Below, one piece after another: positions 57,452-64,000 of a stretch of DNA of 64,000 nucleotides (position 1 is its first letter; the number at the start of each line of letters is the position of its first letter). Below the pieces are notes generated by a model that saw only the letters and a program-made list of their open reading frames with translations, was not told where the DNA came from and ran no database searches. Source of the stretch: Rickettsiaceae bacterium. Its GTDB lineage: Bacteria > Pseudomonadota > Alphaproteobacteria > Rickettsiales > Rickettsiaceae. Where the stretch lies: positions 1 through 64,000 of the forward strand of contig JAQSWU010000003.1 in the NCBI GenBank assembly GCA_029266475.1. Direction: 5' to 3'. A program made the translations under genes and the position numbers.

Positions 57452-57550
57452 TACAGCCTTTAAATTTTAGTTATAAGGAATGAAATATTATTTTAAATAA
57501 AATATTATATGAGTAGTCTTTTAGCAAGCTGATTGTTTAAATATTAATCA

Positions 57551-58336
57551 TTATAACAAACTTAACCTTGACTTAATTAGTCTAACTGAAATGAATACTA
57601 CAAAGCTTAAAAAAACTATAATTGGAGCAGTTGGTAAATCTTGGTTAAAGGATAAATAAAGACCACTATAATAAGTAGCAAGCGATATTATAAAACTATT
57701 TATTAACATTTTAATTGGACTTCGACTAAATATACTTGCAACAGCCGCAGGTATAATAAGCAAAGATGAAACCAAAAGCGATCCTAATATTTTTATGGTG
57801 ATGGCTATCACCGTTGCAAGCATAAGTAGATAGGATAATTCTATCCAATTAGTCTTTATATTATAAGACCTCGCAATATCGGGACTTATACATATTACCA
57901 TAATAGATCGATAAAAAACAATGAACCAAACAAGGGTAATCACTGCAAGGCTCGCAAGTATCATTATATCGCGCTGACTGACAAGTAAAAGATCCCCCAA
58001 AAAGAAATCGGTGATATTGACAGCATCTTTGAAATTACTAGATAATATTATTGAGAGAGCTAAAAAACCTTGCGCAACAATCAAGGTAATAAGGTTTTTA
58101 TTGTAATAATTGCTAAATCCTTTGACTAATAAGGCGAAGCAGACAGAGGAGATATATACTGCGTATAATAAATCAATTTCGAAAATATAATGTATTAATA
58201 CACCAAGCAAGCATGAGTGGGCAAGCCCATCACTAAAATAGCTATATCTTTTCCAAAGTATGACATTTCCAAGCACACTAAAAAGAACACTGATGATTGC
58301 TCCAATTACTATAGTGTTTTGTAAAATATTATTCAT
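57551..58336 (-). CDS. znuB: Zinc ABC transporter permease ZnuB
   Basis: Inner-membrane permease of the ABC-3 metal-transport family, 261 residues with about eight membrane segments. Typical text includes LWKRYSYFSDGLAHSCLLGV near the start and SLLIIPAAVASIFSRSP near the end. It begins 3 bases after znuC. The periplasmic binding protein ZnuA is not in the window. Metal specificity (zinc rather than manganese) is inferred from family similarity and from the His-rich tail of its ATPase. Confidence 0.91.
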   Translation of the reverse strand: MNNILQNTIVIGAIISVLFSVLGNVILWKRYSYFSDGLAHSCLLGVLIHYIFEIDLLYAVYISSVCFALLVKGFSNYYNKNLITLIVAQGFLALSIILSSNFKDAVNITDFFLGDLLLVSQRDIMILASLAVITLVWFIVFYRSIMVICISPDIARSYNIKTNWIELSYLLMLATVIAITIKILGSLLVSSLLIIPAAVASIFSRSPIKMLINSFIISLATYYSGLYLSFNQDLPTAPIIVFLSFVVFISVRLIKSRLSLL

Positions 58337-58339
58337 AGT

Positions 58340-59059
58340 TCAATTATGGTGATGGTCATGATTATGAGAATATATAGATAGTATATCTTCCTTTCTACCG
58401 AATATCTTTATATATTCAGGGTTATTTACTATCTGATTTGGCAGGCCATTACAACATATATGCTTATTTAAACAGATCACTTGCTCAGACCTACTCATAA
58501 CTGTAAATAAATCATGCGATATCATGAATATAGCATGATTATGTTCATTTTTGACACGCTCTATAATTTTGTAGAAATTAGCTTGGCTTGTAACATCTAG
58601 CCCTTGTGTTGCTTCATCCATCACGATTAAATCTGGCTTATTAAGTAAAGCTGCAGCAAGCATTATTTTTTGGAACTGCCCTCCAGAAAGCGCATGCACA
58701 GAGGTTGAAAGCGGCAGTTCTAGCGATACTTCATCCAATGCTTCTTCGATTAGTTCGCGACAAGCTTGACTCTGGCCTAATAATTCAAGGAATGACTTGA
58801 TATCAAGCGGTAAATTCCTATCAAGAGCAAGTTTTTGTGGAATATAACTGATTTTTAAGCCTAGTTTTCGATATACTGATCCATTGACCGGTTTATCAAT
58901 ACCAATGATTATCCGTGCAAGAGTAGTTTTACCAGCGCCATTTGGGCCGATAACGGTTGTAATTGTGTTTGGTAAAATCTCTAAACTTATATTATGTAGC
59001 ACCAATTTATTCTCATAAGCCTGGCTGACATTGGTAAGTTTAATTAAAGCATTACTCAT
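58340..59059 (-). CDS. znuC: Zinc ABC transporter ATP-binding protein ZnuC
   Basis: A 239-residue ABC ATPase. Walker A is GPNGAGKTTLARI, the signature ALSGGQFQK and Walker B DLIVMDEATQGLD. The C-terminus ends in the His-rich SHNHDHHHN, as seen in zinc-handling ZnuC proteins. It precedes znuB with a 3-base gap, forming the uptake pair. Confidence 0.93.
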   Translation of the reverse strand: MSNALIKLTNVSQAYENKLVLHNISLEILPNTITTVIGPNGAGKTTLARIIIGIDKPVNGSVYRKLGLKISYIPQKLALDRNLPLDIKSFLELLGQSQACRELIEEALDEVSLELPLSTSVHALSGGQFQKIMLAAALLNKPDLIVMDEATQGLDVTSQANFYKIIERVKNEHNHAIFMISHDLFTVMSRSEQVICLNKHICCNGLPNQIVNNPEYIKIFGRKEDILSIYSHNHDHHHN

Positions 59060-59176
59060 GAAGGGTAAGATTTGAGTTTAATTATTTATTATAATAAAGT
59101 TTAGAGAGGCAAAAAGATATAGGTGCAGTAATTGAAAACCTACTACACCTATATAAATATTATATTATAACGAGCA

Positions 59177-59641
59177 TTATCCGTTAATCATCTTCCATTG
59201 GCCATCTGGTTTTCGGCATGCTTTACCATAAGCCTTTTGTGGTTCGCCACCAATAACTACTGTTTGAGTGAACTCACGGCAGTAACGTCCATCCTCTCCC
59301 CTATAAGTATTTGCTGGAGTAATTGACCCATAATGACCTGAATCTGGATTACGCCATTCTACAGCTTGACCTGATCTAGAAAACTCTAAGGCTTTTTGAG
59401 AACTTTGCGCTATTGCAAGCCTATCTCTCTCATCCAAAGCTGCGCCAATTTTATTACCAGCAAAAGCTCCTGCAAGCATTCCAGCACCGATAGCAAGAAT
59501 CTTGCCATCACCTTTACCGAAAGCTGAACCAACAAGCGCTCCTGTAACCGCCCCCATGGCTGTACCCCCTTGTGTTTTATTAGCACACGATGAGAGAAGA
59601 CTTATTGACAGCACTAAAGTTATTATTTTAAATAATTTCAT
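59177..59641 (-). CDS. 17-kDa surface antigen-like lipoprotein
   Basis: A 154-residue outer-membrane lipoprotein. The signal MKLFKIITLVLSISLLSSC has its lipobox Cys at residue 19. A glycine-zipper region (GTAMGAVTGALVGSAFGKGD, then GMLAGAFAGNKIGAALDERD) follows. The C-terminal YCREFTQTVVIGGEPQKAYG is the hallmark of the rickettsial 17-kDa genus-common antigen. The frame is open to 59668, but the ATG at 59641 gives a normal signal peptide. Confidence 0.92.
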   Translation of the reverse strand: MKLFKIITLVLSISLLSSCANKTQGGTAMGAVTGALVGSAFGKGDGKILAIGAGMLAGAFAGNKIGAALDERDRLAIAQSSQKALEFSRSGQAVEWRNPDSGHYGSITPANTYRGEDGRYCREFTQTVVIGGEPQKAYGKACRKPDGQWKMING

Positions 59642-59728
59642 AATTATCCTATTATTTTCTTTTTTCATAGCTTAATATTATAACAGAAAAATCGCTAAAA
59701 CAGAAATACTATTTTAAGTTTATGTAAT

Positions 59729-60643
59729 ATGAAAACAGAATTTAATAATAACTTATTACGCATAGCTTCATATTTATCCGTATTAAATGCGCTTATTGTC
59801 GTGGTTATGAAGCTTTATGGCTGGATTATTACTGATTCAGTCTCGATTCTTGCCTCTCTTATAGATGCTTGTCTTGATATAAGCTCTTCAGTGGTAAACT
59901 TCATTGCAATTAGACTTGCTATCCAGCCACCGGATGATAATCATCGTTTTGGGCATGGTAAGATTGAAGATTTAGCTGTTTTCGCGCAATCTATGTTCTT
60001 TGGCGCTTCTAGCATATTTTTAATCTTTACTTCTTTGAAAAAATTCTCGCAAGTACCAAGCCTTGAGAATTACGATGTAGGTATTAATATCATGATTGCT
60101 TCTACTATACTTACATCAGCTCTTGTAATTTTTCAAACCTTCGTTATTGCACGTACGAAATCAAATATTATCGAAGCCGATAAGCTTCATTACATTACTG
60201 ATGTATTTACTAATCTTGCAGTGATAGCTTCTATATACTTATCATCGAATTACGGTTTTATATATGCAGACCCTATATTTGCTATCTTTATAGCTGCTTA
60301 CATCTTACATGGCGCTTATAAAATCTCGGCTAAAGCTATAAAAAATCTTGTTGATGAAGAGTTTAGCGACGAAGAGAGAGAGTGCATAATCAAAATAATT
60401 TCAAAGAATAAGAATATTAAAGGTATACATGAACTGAAAACTAGAAAAGCAGGAAATAAGCCATTTATTCAATGCCATTTAGAATTAGACGGTAACATTA
60501 CGCTTTTTGAAGCTCATAACATTACAGACACTATTATGAGAGAATTATACGCAGAATTCCCAGGGAGTGAGATCCTCATTCATCAAGATCCAGCAGGAAT
60601 AGAGCGAAACGTACCATTTAAAGAAAAACTCTTTAGATCTTAA
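59729..60643 (+). CDS. Cation diffusion facilitator (zinc/iron exporter, FieF-like)
   Basis: A 304-residue inner-membrane antiporter with six membrane segments and a C-terminal cytoplasmic domain. Metal-site motifs are visible: SLIDACLDISSSVVN in segment 2 and HRFGHGKIEDLA after it, with DKLHYITDVFTN-like ADKLHYITDVFTNLA in segment 5. It exports divalent cations, most likely zinc or iron. It is divergent from the 17-kDa antigen gene and near znuCB, giving import and export in one neighbourhood. tadA begins 3 bases downstream. Confidence 0.92.
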   Translation: MKTEFNNNLLRIASYLSVLNALIVVVMKLYGWIITDSVSILASLIDACLDISSSVVNFIAIRLAIQPPDDNHRFGHGKIEDLAVFAQSMFFGASSIFLIFTSLKKFSQVPSLENYDVGINIMIASTILTSALVIFQTFVIARTKSNIIEADKLHYITDVFTNLAVIASIYLSSNYGFIYADPIFAIFIAAYILHGAYKISAKAIKNLVDEEFSDEERECIIKIISKNKNIKGIHELKTRKAGNKPFIQCHLELDGNITLFEAHNITDTIMRELYAEFPGSEILIHQDPAGIERNVPFKEKLFRS

Positions 60644-60646
60644 AAG

Positions 60647-61099
60647 ATGTTTGATAATCAATATATGCGCTTAGCACTTGAACTTGCAAGAGATGCTAAA
60701 AGCCAGGGAGAGGTGCCAGTCGGGGCTATCATAATCGATAAAAATAATAATATTATTGCTAAAAGCTTTAACGCCGTTGAGAAAACTGCTAATCCTCTTG
60801 CCCATGCTGAAATGCTTGCTATCGAACAAGCGTGCTCTAATTTAGGTACTAAATATTTAGAAGACTGCTCACTATTTGTAAATTTAGAACCCTGCAATAT
60901 GTGCATAGCTGCTATCTCCTTTGCTAGAATTAAAAAATTGTATTTTGGAGCCTACGATAGAAAATCAGGCGGCGTCGAATCTGGAGCAAGATTCCTTGAT
61001 TCAAACGCCTGTCATCATAGACCAGAAATATATGGCGGGATTCTAGAGAATGAGTCTGAAGAGTTGATTAAAAATTTCTTTAAAGAGCTGCGTAAGTAG
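60647..61099 (+). CDS. tadA: tRNA-specific adenosine deaminase
   Basis: Deaminates A34 to inosine in tRNA-Arg(ACG). The 150-residue protein has the cytidine-deaminase-type zinc motifs: HAEMLAI (His and proton-shuttling Glu) and PCNMC (two Cys). YGGILENESEEL near the end is typical. It starts 3 bases after the CDF exporter, so co-transcribed. An R3 repeat follows 26 bases after its stop. Confidence 0.95.
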   Translation: MFDNQYMRLALELARDAKSQGEVPVGAIIIDKNNNIIAKSFNAVEKTANPLAHAEMLAIEQACSNLGTKYLEDCSLFVNLEPCNMCIAAISFARIKKLYFGAYDRKSGGVESGARFLDSNACHHRPEIYGGILENESEELIKNFFKELRK

Positions 61100-61125
61100 A
61101 TTCAAGTCCGCGTCTAACCAACCTT

Positions 61126-61230
61126 TATAGGAAATTTATTTAAAGTGTGGTACGTCGTCATTCCTCGCTTACGTATTACTCATACGCTGCGCTCGTTATT
61201 TCTAGTACCACAACTCAACTAATTTCACTA
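61126..61230 (-). repeat. MITE-like repeat R3, copy b, forming the thyX 3' end
   Basis: A 105-bp copy in inverse orientation. On the minus strand it runs from TAGTGAAATTAGTTGAG to AAATTTCCTATA, with the GTGGTAC/GTACCAC pair. The thyX reading frame runs into its first bases, and its TGA (61217-61215) is the stop codon. Confidence 0.87.
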
Positions 61231-62135
61231 ATTCCACTTTGTTCTTGACTAACATTCTCACCCCGTAATCTTTTTTTTATCATTTCAACAGCATTTTTTG
61301 AGAGTGAAGAACCTTTAAGCCTGTATTCTTCGAAAGCTTCATATGAAATCGGCACCCATCTTTTAACAACATCAAGCATTGCCTCAGCATAAGCCCGAAT
61401 CTCATACTGAGCGTGAGAGTCGGCTCTAAGCGCTAAGAAATGCAAAAGATTATGTAGATCTATCTTCCAATACCATTCTGTATAGTAATTTAATGTTAAA
61501 TTCATACGAGCAAGCTCTCTTGCGATACCATGCTTATTCTCATCAATAATATTACCTGCCTCATCTTCGTTCATTAGAGTGGTATAATGATCATAGCACC
61601 TTTCAGCATCTTCTTTTAAGATTCTAATAACTTCATCGGCAAATTCAGCAGGGACTGACATTTCCTCTCTACATTGCTTATTTACTTTAGACTGAGGGGC
61701 AATATTTTCTTTAGCAGGAATATAGAAATCACTACCCATAATTGAATAGCGCGCTGAATATTCATTAACACTTGCCGTACGGTGGCGGATCCATTGACGC
61801 GCAATGAAGATCGGCAACTTTATATGGAATTTGATTTCACACATTTCAAAAGGCGTAGTATGACGGTGACGCATTAGATAATGGATTAAACCTCTGTCTT
61901 GATTGGTTTGTTTAGTTCCAGTACCGTATGAAACTCGGGCCGCCTGCACTACTGCATTATCATTACCCATATAATCAACCACACGGATAAATCCATGATC
62001 TAGAACTTTAATGGGTTGATATAAAATTTCCTCTAATTCTGGTGAAATGGCTCTTTTTGTAGTATTTTGGGTATCTTGTAACTGATTGATAGTAGCATCT
62101 TTATATAATGTATCTACTGTCACTTTCTTCCTCAT
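61215..62135 (-). CDS. thyX: Flavin-dependent thymidylate synthase
   Basis: Makes dTMP from dUMP with FAD and methylene-tetrahydrofolate. The 306-residue protein has the ThyX motif [15 protein letters not shown] near residue 115 and the core segments [14 protein letters not shown] and [19 protein letters not shown]. The last five codons and stop (SEIS, TGA) lie within an R3 repeat, so the original C-terminal tail has been replaced; the catalytic core is intact, so the enzyme probably still works. It is divergent from ssrA. Confidence 0.94.
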   Translation of the reverse strand: MRKKVTVDTLYKDATINQLQDTQNTTKRAISPELEEILYQPIKVLDHGFIRVVDYMGNDNAVVQAARVSYGTGTKQTNQDRGLIHYLMRHRHTTPFEMCEIKFHIKLPIFIARQWIRHRTASVNEYSARYSIMGSDFYIPAKENIAPQSKVNKQCREEMSVPAEFADEVIRILKEDAERCYDHYTTLMNEDEAGNIIDENKHGIARELARMNLTLNYYTEWYWKIDLHNLLHFLALRADSHAQYEIRAYAEAMLDVVKRWVPISYEAFEEYRLKGSSLSKNAVEMIKKRLRGENVSQEQSGISEIS

Positions 62136-62198
62136 AATTTTTATTTTAATACTATACTATAAACTAAAATGATATATTTAGCCAAATCGAAATTAGTC

Positions 62199-62228
62199 TT
62201 TTATAGAAAATAAATTTCTGCTATAATA
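62199..62228 (+). promoter_or_regulatory. Promoter of ssrA
   Basis: A consensus extended -10, TGCTATAAT (62220-62228), lies about 20 bases before the mapped start of the tmRNA acceptor piece. The -35 region is weak (TCTTTT/CTTTTA near 62198-62204). The extended -10 fits a strongly expressed stable RNA. Confidence 0.6.
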
Positions 62229-62244
62229 GGTTTGCCAGATTTTA

Positions 62245-62575
62245 AAAGGCTATAGTAATAAACGCTGCTTGGAATAGAAGTTGCGGACCCGGGGGCAGTA
62301 CCCGGCGCCTCCACCATTATCTTGATTATGGGGGCGAATAAGGTTCGACGCACTTAGTAAAGGAGTAGTTTTTACTCGGCATGATACCGCCGGACTTGTT
62401 AAACTTCTTTTGAAGTCTTTTAAGTTGTTGGATCATTAAAGACAAATGCAAACGATAATTTTGCACCTGCAAGAAACACAGCTCTAGCTGCTTAATCTTG
62501 CGCGGTTGGGGGCTTCCGGGCAACAGAATAGCCCTACTTCCATGCTTATTATTACATTTTCCTCCCAAACATTAA
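62245..62575 (+). ncRNA. ssrA: Two-piece (circularly permuted) tmRNA
   Basis: Transfer-messenger RNA that rescues stalled ribosomes. The acceptor piece comes first, ending CGCCTCCACCA at 62316, with T-stem CCGGG/CCCGG and loop GGCAGTA. After a 13-base intervening segment (62317-62329) the coding piece starts GGGGGCG at 62330, which pairs with CGCCTCC to close the acceptor stem (one G-U). The tag reading frame runs from the GCA at 62448 to TAA at 62493-62495 and encodes ANDNFAPARNTALAA, ending with the ALAA degradation signal recognised by ClpXP. Outer ends are approximate. It is divergent from thyX. Confidence 0.93.
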
Positions 62576-62619
62576 GTGATTTCATTTGAATCCACCTCTA
62601 GTGCGGAAAGAAGATATCC

Positions 62620-62800
62620 ATTAAAACAAGCTTAAGCGACGAGCAAAATCAAGACAAACTTAAATCAAGTTACCATATATGCTAAAAATTGCCTTAAAAA
62701 AATAGGGGGGGGGGGTCAAAAATTGCAACCTATAGTTGAAGCGTTTGAAAAACTACCCTCCAGCCCGCATAGAATGGTTGGCGCAAGGGAGGCAAGGTCT
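62620..62800 (-). repeat. Dispersed repeat R1, copy D
   Basis: Inverse-oriented copy of R1. On the plus strand it shows seven A, TA, a run of eleven G, then TCAAAAATTGCAACC. On the minus strand the upstream part TGCGGGCTGGAGGG matches copy B. It lies between ssrA and R2 copy e. Boundaries approximate. Confidence 0.75.
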
Positions 62801-62815
62801 TAACTGACAGTTCAA

Positions 62816-63069
62816 TAGACTTCTTTGTAAGAACTCTACTTCTGCTGCGAGTTTGTATACAGGTTAGGTATATATAGTGAAATTAGTTGAGTTGTGGCAC
62901 TAGAAATAACGAGCGCAGCGTATGAGTAATACGTAAGCGAGAAATGACGACGTACCACACTTTAAATAAATTTACTATAAATACTCATGTACCTATAAGT
63001 CTACTTGGGTTCTGCGTTCCTAGTCTTCTGCAAATTCTCAAGAGTAAGCGAGTTTTTGATAGAAGTCTA
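62816..63069 (-). repeat. Dispersed repeat R2, copy e, split by R3
   Basis: Begins TAGACTTCTTTGTAAGAACT as in copy d and ends TTTTTGATAGAAGTCTA. It is interrupted at 62873-62979 by a complete R3 element. The outer halves join into an R2 of normal length (about 147 bp), so R3 inserted after R2 was in place. Confidence 0.88.
62873..62979 (+). repeat. MITE-like repeat R3, copy c, nested in R2
   Basis: A 107-bp copy with ends TATAGTGAAATTAG and AAATTTACTATA. The flanking R2 sequence reads GGTATATA on the left and TATAAATACTC on the right where other R2 copies have GGTACATAAATACTC, which fits duplication of TA (or TATA) at the target on insertion. Confidence 0.88.
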
Positions 63070-63183
63070 ATTAAGCTAGCCTTTAGGCGCAGGAATTTGA
63101 AATTAATTAATAATCGCTTAAGCGATAAACAAGGAGCAAGTTAAAATCAAATTATTATATTTTTTAGGAAAATATGTTAAGAA
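63070..63183. other. Spacer between the repeats and tRNA-Leu
   Basis: AT-rich sequence containing GCTTAAGCGATAAACAAGGAGC, weakly similar to the left flank of R1 copy D near 62628 (GCTTAAGCGACGAGCAAAATC). It could be a worn piece of the same repeat. No gene recognised. Confidence 0.4.
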
Positions 63184-63269
63184 TGGTACCCGCGGCCGGA
63201 CTTGAACCGGCAAGGGCGTAAGCCCCACGGATTTTAAGTCCGTTATGTCTACCATTCCATCACGCGGGC
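63184..63269 (-). tRNA. tRNA-Leu (anticodon UAA)
   Basis: On the minus strand this is a class II tRNA. The acceptor stem is GCCCGCG/CGCGGGT, the anticodon stem-loop ACGGA-CTTAAAA-TCCGT gives anticodon TAA, a long variable arm follows (GGGGCTTACGCCCT), then the T-arm GCCGGTTCAAGTCCGGC and an encoded CCA. Confidence 0.95.
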
Positions 63270-63383
63270 ATCGATTGGTTTCGTCAGCATAATAAAATTA
63301 TAAATAAAAGGCAAGAAATATTTTTGCAGAATAAGCCTGAAAAAGCAAATTTCTCTTCTGCTCTGCTGCCAAACTCTGCAAAA

Positions 63384-64000
63384 TCAAGTTTTATCCCTTA
63401 AGCTTGCTCCTACAAACTGCATAGTAACTGTTACCCATGTTTCATGGATAATAGTATTAATTAACTTGAATCCCACCTCTGCATGCGCTTCAATCACCGC
63501 CTCTGCTTGGTTTTCTAAAAAACCTGATAGAACTATATAACCTTCATCTGCAGAGTGAGCAGCAATATCAGGTGAGAGGTTAATTAACGGACCTGCAAGT
63601 ATATTACTTATAATTAAATCAAATTTTAGCCCTTCAATCTTCGGGTTATCATAACCATCACTATGGAAGAACTCAGCATTATTGACATTATTATATAAAG
63701 CATTATTTAAAGCTATTTTCACTGCAGGCTCTTCAATATCAGAACCCATTATAACTGAGGAAGGCCATATTTTCCCGGCAGCGATTGCAAGTATACCTGT
63801 TCCAGTGCCAACATCTAATATAGTCTTAAAGTTTTCTTTCGATAAAGCCTCTAGCGCTTCAATACATGATTTTGTTGTATAATGCTCACCCGTTCCAAAA
63901 GCGCATGATGCCTCAAGGATGATAGGTGTTTTATCCTTTGGGCATTCGTCCTTATAAACATTTGAGCTTATGAAGAACCTCTCCACACAGAAAGGTTTAA
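63384..64000 (-). CDS. prmA: Ribosomal protein L11 methyltransferase, C-terminal part (cut by window edge)
   Basis: SAM-dependent enzyme that trimethylates ribosomal protein L11. The visible 205 or so residues hold the Rossmann methyltransferase core: CAFGTGEHYTTKSC, ILDVGTGTGILAIAAGKIWP, GSDIEEPAVKIALNNA and the catalytic-loop-like LIISNILAGPLINL (NxLAxPL). The frame stays open to the window edge, so the N-terminal recognition domain lies outside. A GTG at 63986 is unlikely to be the real start. Confidence 0.92.
   Translation of the reverse strand, partial: KPFCVERFFISSNVYKDECPKDKTPIILEASCAFGTGEHYTTKSCIEALEALSKENFKTILDVGTGTGILAIAAGKIWPSSVIMGSDIEEPAVKIALNNALYNNVNNAEFFHSDGYDNPKIEGLKFDLIISNILAGPLINLSPDIAAHSADEGYIVLSGFLENQAEAVIEAHAEVGFKLINTIIHETWVTVTMQFVGASLRDKT

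Noticed and set aside
62326-62568. Minus-strand 80-residue reading frame
   Set aside because: Antisense to the tmRNA coding piece, which fully explains this interval.
34289-63069. Regularly recurring R2 copies considered as a CRISPR array
   Set aside because: Copies are about 148 bp, thousands of bases apart, in both orientations, with no spacers or cas genes.
62944-63144. Plus-strand 66-residue reading frame after the tmRNA
   Set aside because: Built from the R3 end, the R2 half and spacer DNA; judged spurious.

Overview
The window is AT-rich chromosomal DNA from an obligately intracellular alphaproteobacterium, most likely order Rickettsiales. The evidence is a circularly permuted (two-piece) tmRNA gene, a 17-kDa-antigen lipoprotein, a TlyC/CorC protein, two ProP-like MHS transporters, ThyX, several ankyrin and leucine-rich-repeat proteins, and long AT-rich intergenic tracts with decayed sequence. 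An intact flagellar export gene (flhB), together with murein and Asd genes, points to a flagellated lineage such as Midichloriaceae or a flagellated Rickettsiaceae. The sequence alone does not decide between them.

Layout. 0-6 kb: the start of tuf behind tRNA-Gly and tRNA-Tyr (minus strand), divergent from rlmB, then recA-fabG-acpP-fabF-mltG. 6-9 kb: a HIT protein, then an ankyrin and an LRR protein that share a basic N-terminus. 9-18 kb: tatD/metG, priA followed by a degenerate NadA-like protein, a pair of unknown genes, rpe and flhB. 18-22 kb: ybeY-tlyC, another LRR protein and a gene-poor tract with coding-like debris. 22-34 kb: ftsZ, hslO, murA, a large unknown protein, a DUF218 protein, lipB, murD-ftsW-murG and a Lys-rich lipoprotein. 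34-41 kb: hemF-phaR-yraN, a disordered protein, an MHS transporter and gltA. 41-45 kb: two ankyrin proteins. 45-50 kb: clpX-amgK-murU and an outer-membrane beta-barrel protein. 50-54 kb: dusB, a Fis-like protein and a 791-residue unknown protein. 54-64 kb: a second MHS transporter, asd, a Hint-like HIT protein, znuCB, the 17-kDa antigen, a CDF exporter, tadA, thyX, ssrA, tRNA-Leu and the end of prmA.

How the genes fit together: much of the core content concerns the envelope. It covers fatty-acid synthesis (fabG, acpP, fabF), peptidoglycan synthesis and division (murA, murD, ftsW, murG, ftsZ, mltG, asd) and muropeptide recycling (amgK, murU). Translation and quality control are represented by tuf, metG, rlmB, dusB, tadA, ybeY, prmA, ssrA, clpX and hslO. 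Zinc uptake and efflux genes flank the 17-kDa antigen. The accessory layer consists of host-interaction candidates (three ankyrin, two LRR and several unknown proteins).

The most unusual structure is three dispersed repeat families, called here R1 (poly-C/T element, about 200-350 bp, 4 copies), R2 (about 148 bp with TAGACTTCT ends, 5 copies) and R3 (about 106 bp MITE-like, 3 copies). One R3 copy is nested inside an R2 copy. One R3 supplies the last codons and stop of thyX, and one R2 supplies the stop codon of the 791-residue protein. All calls come from reading the sequence; no database search was run.
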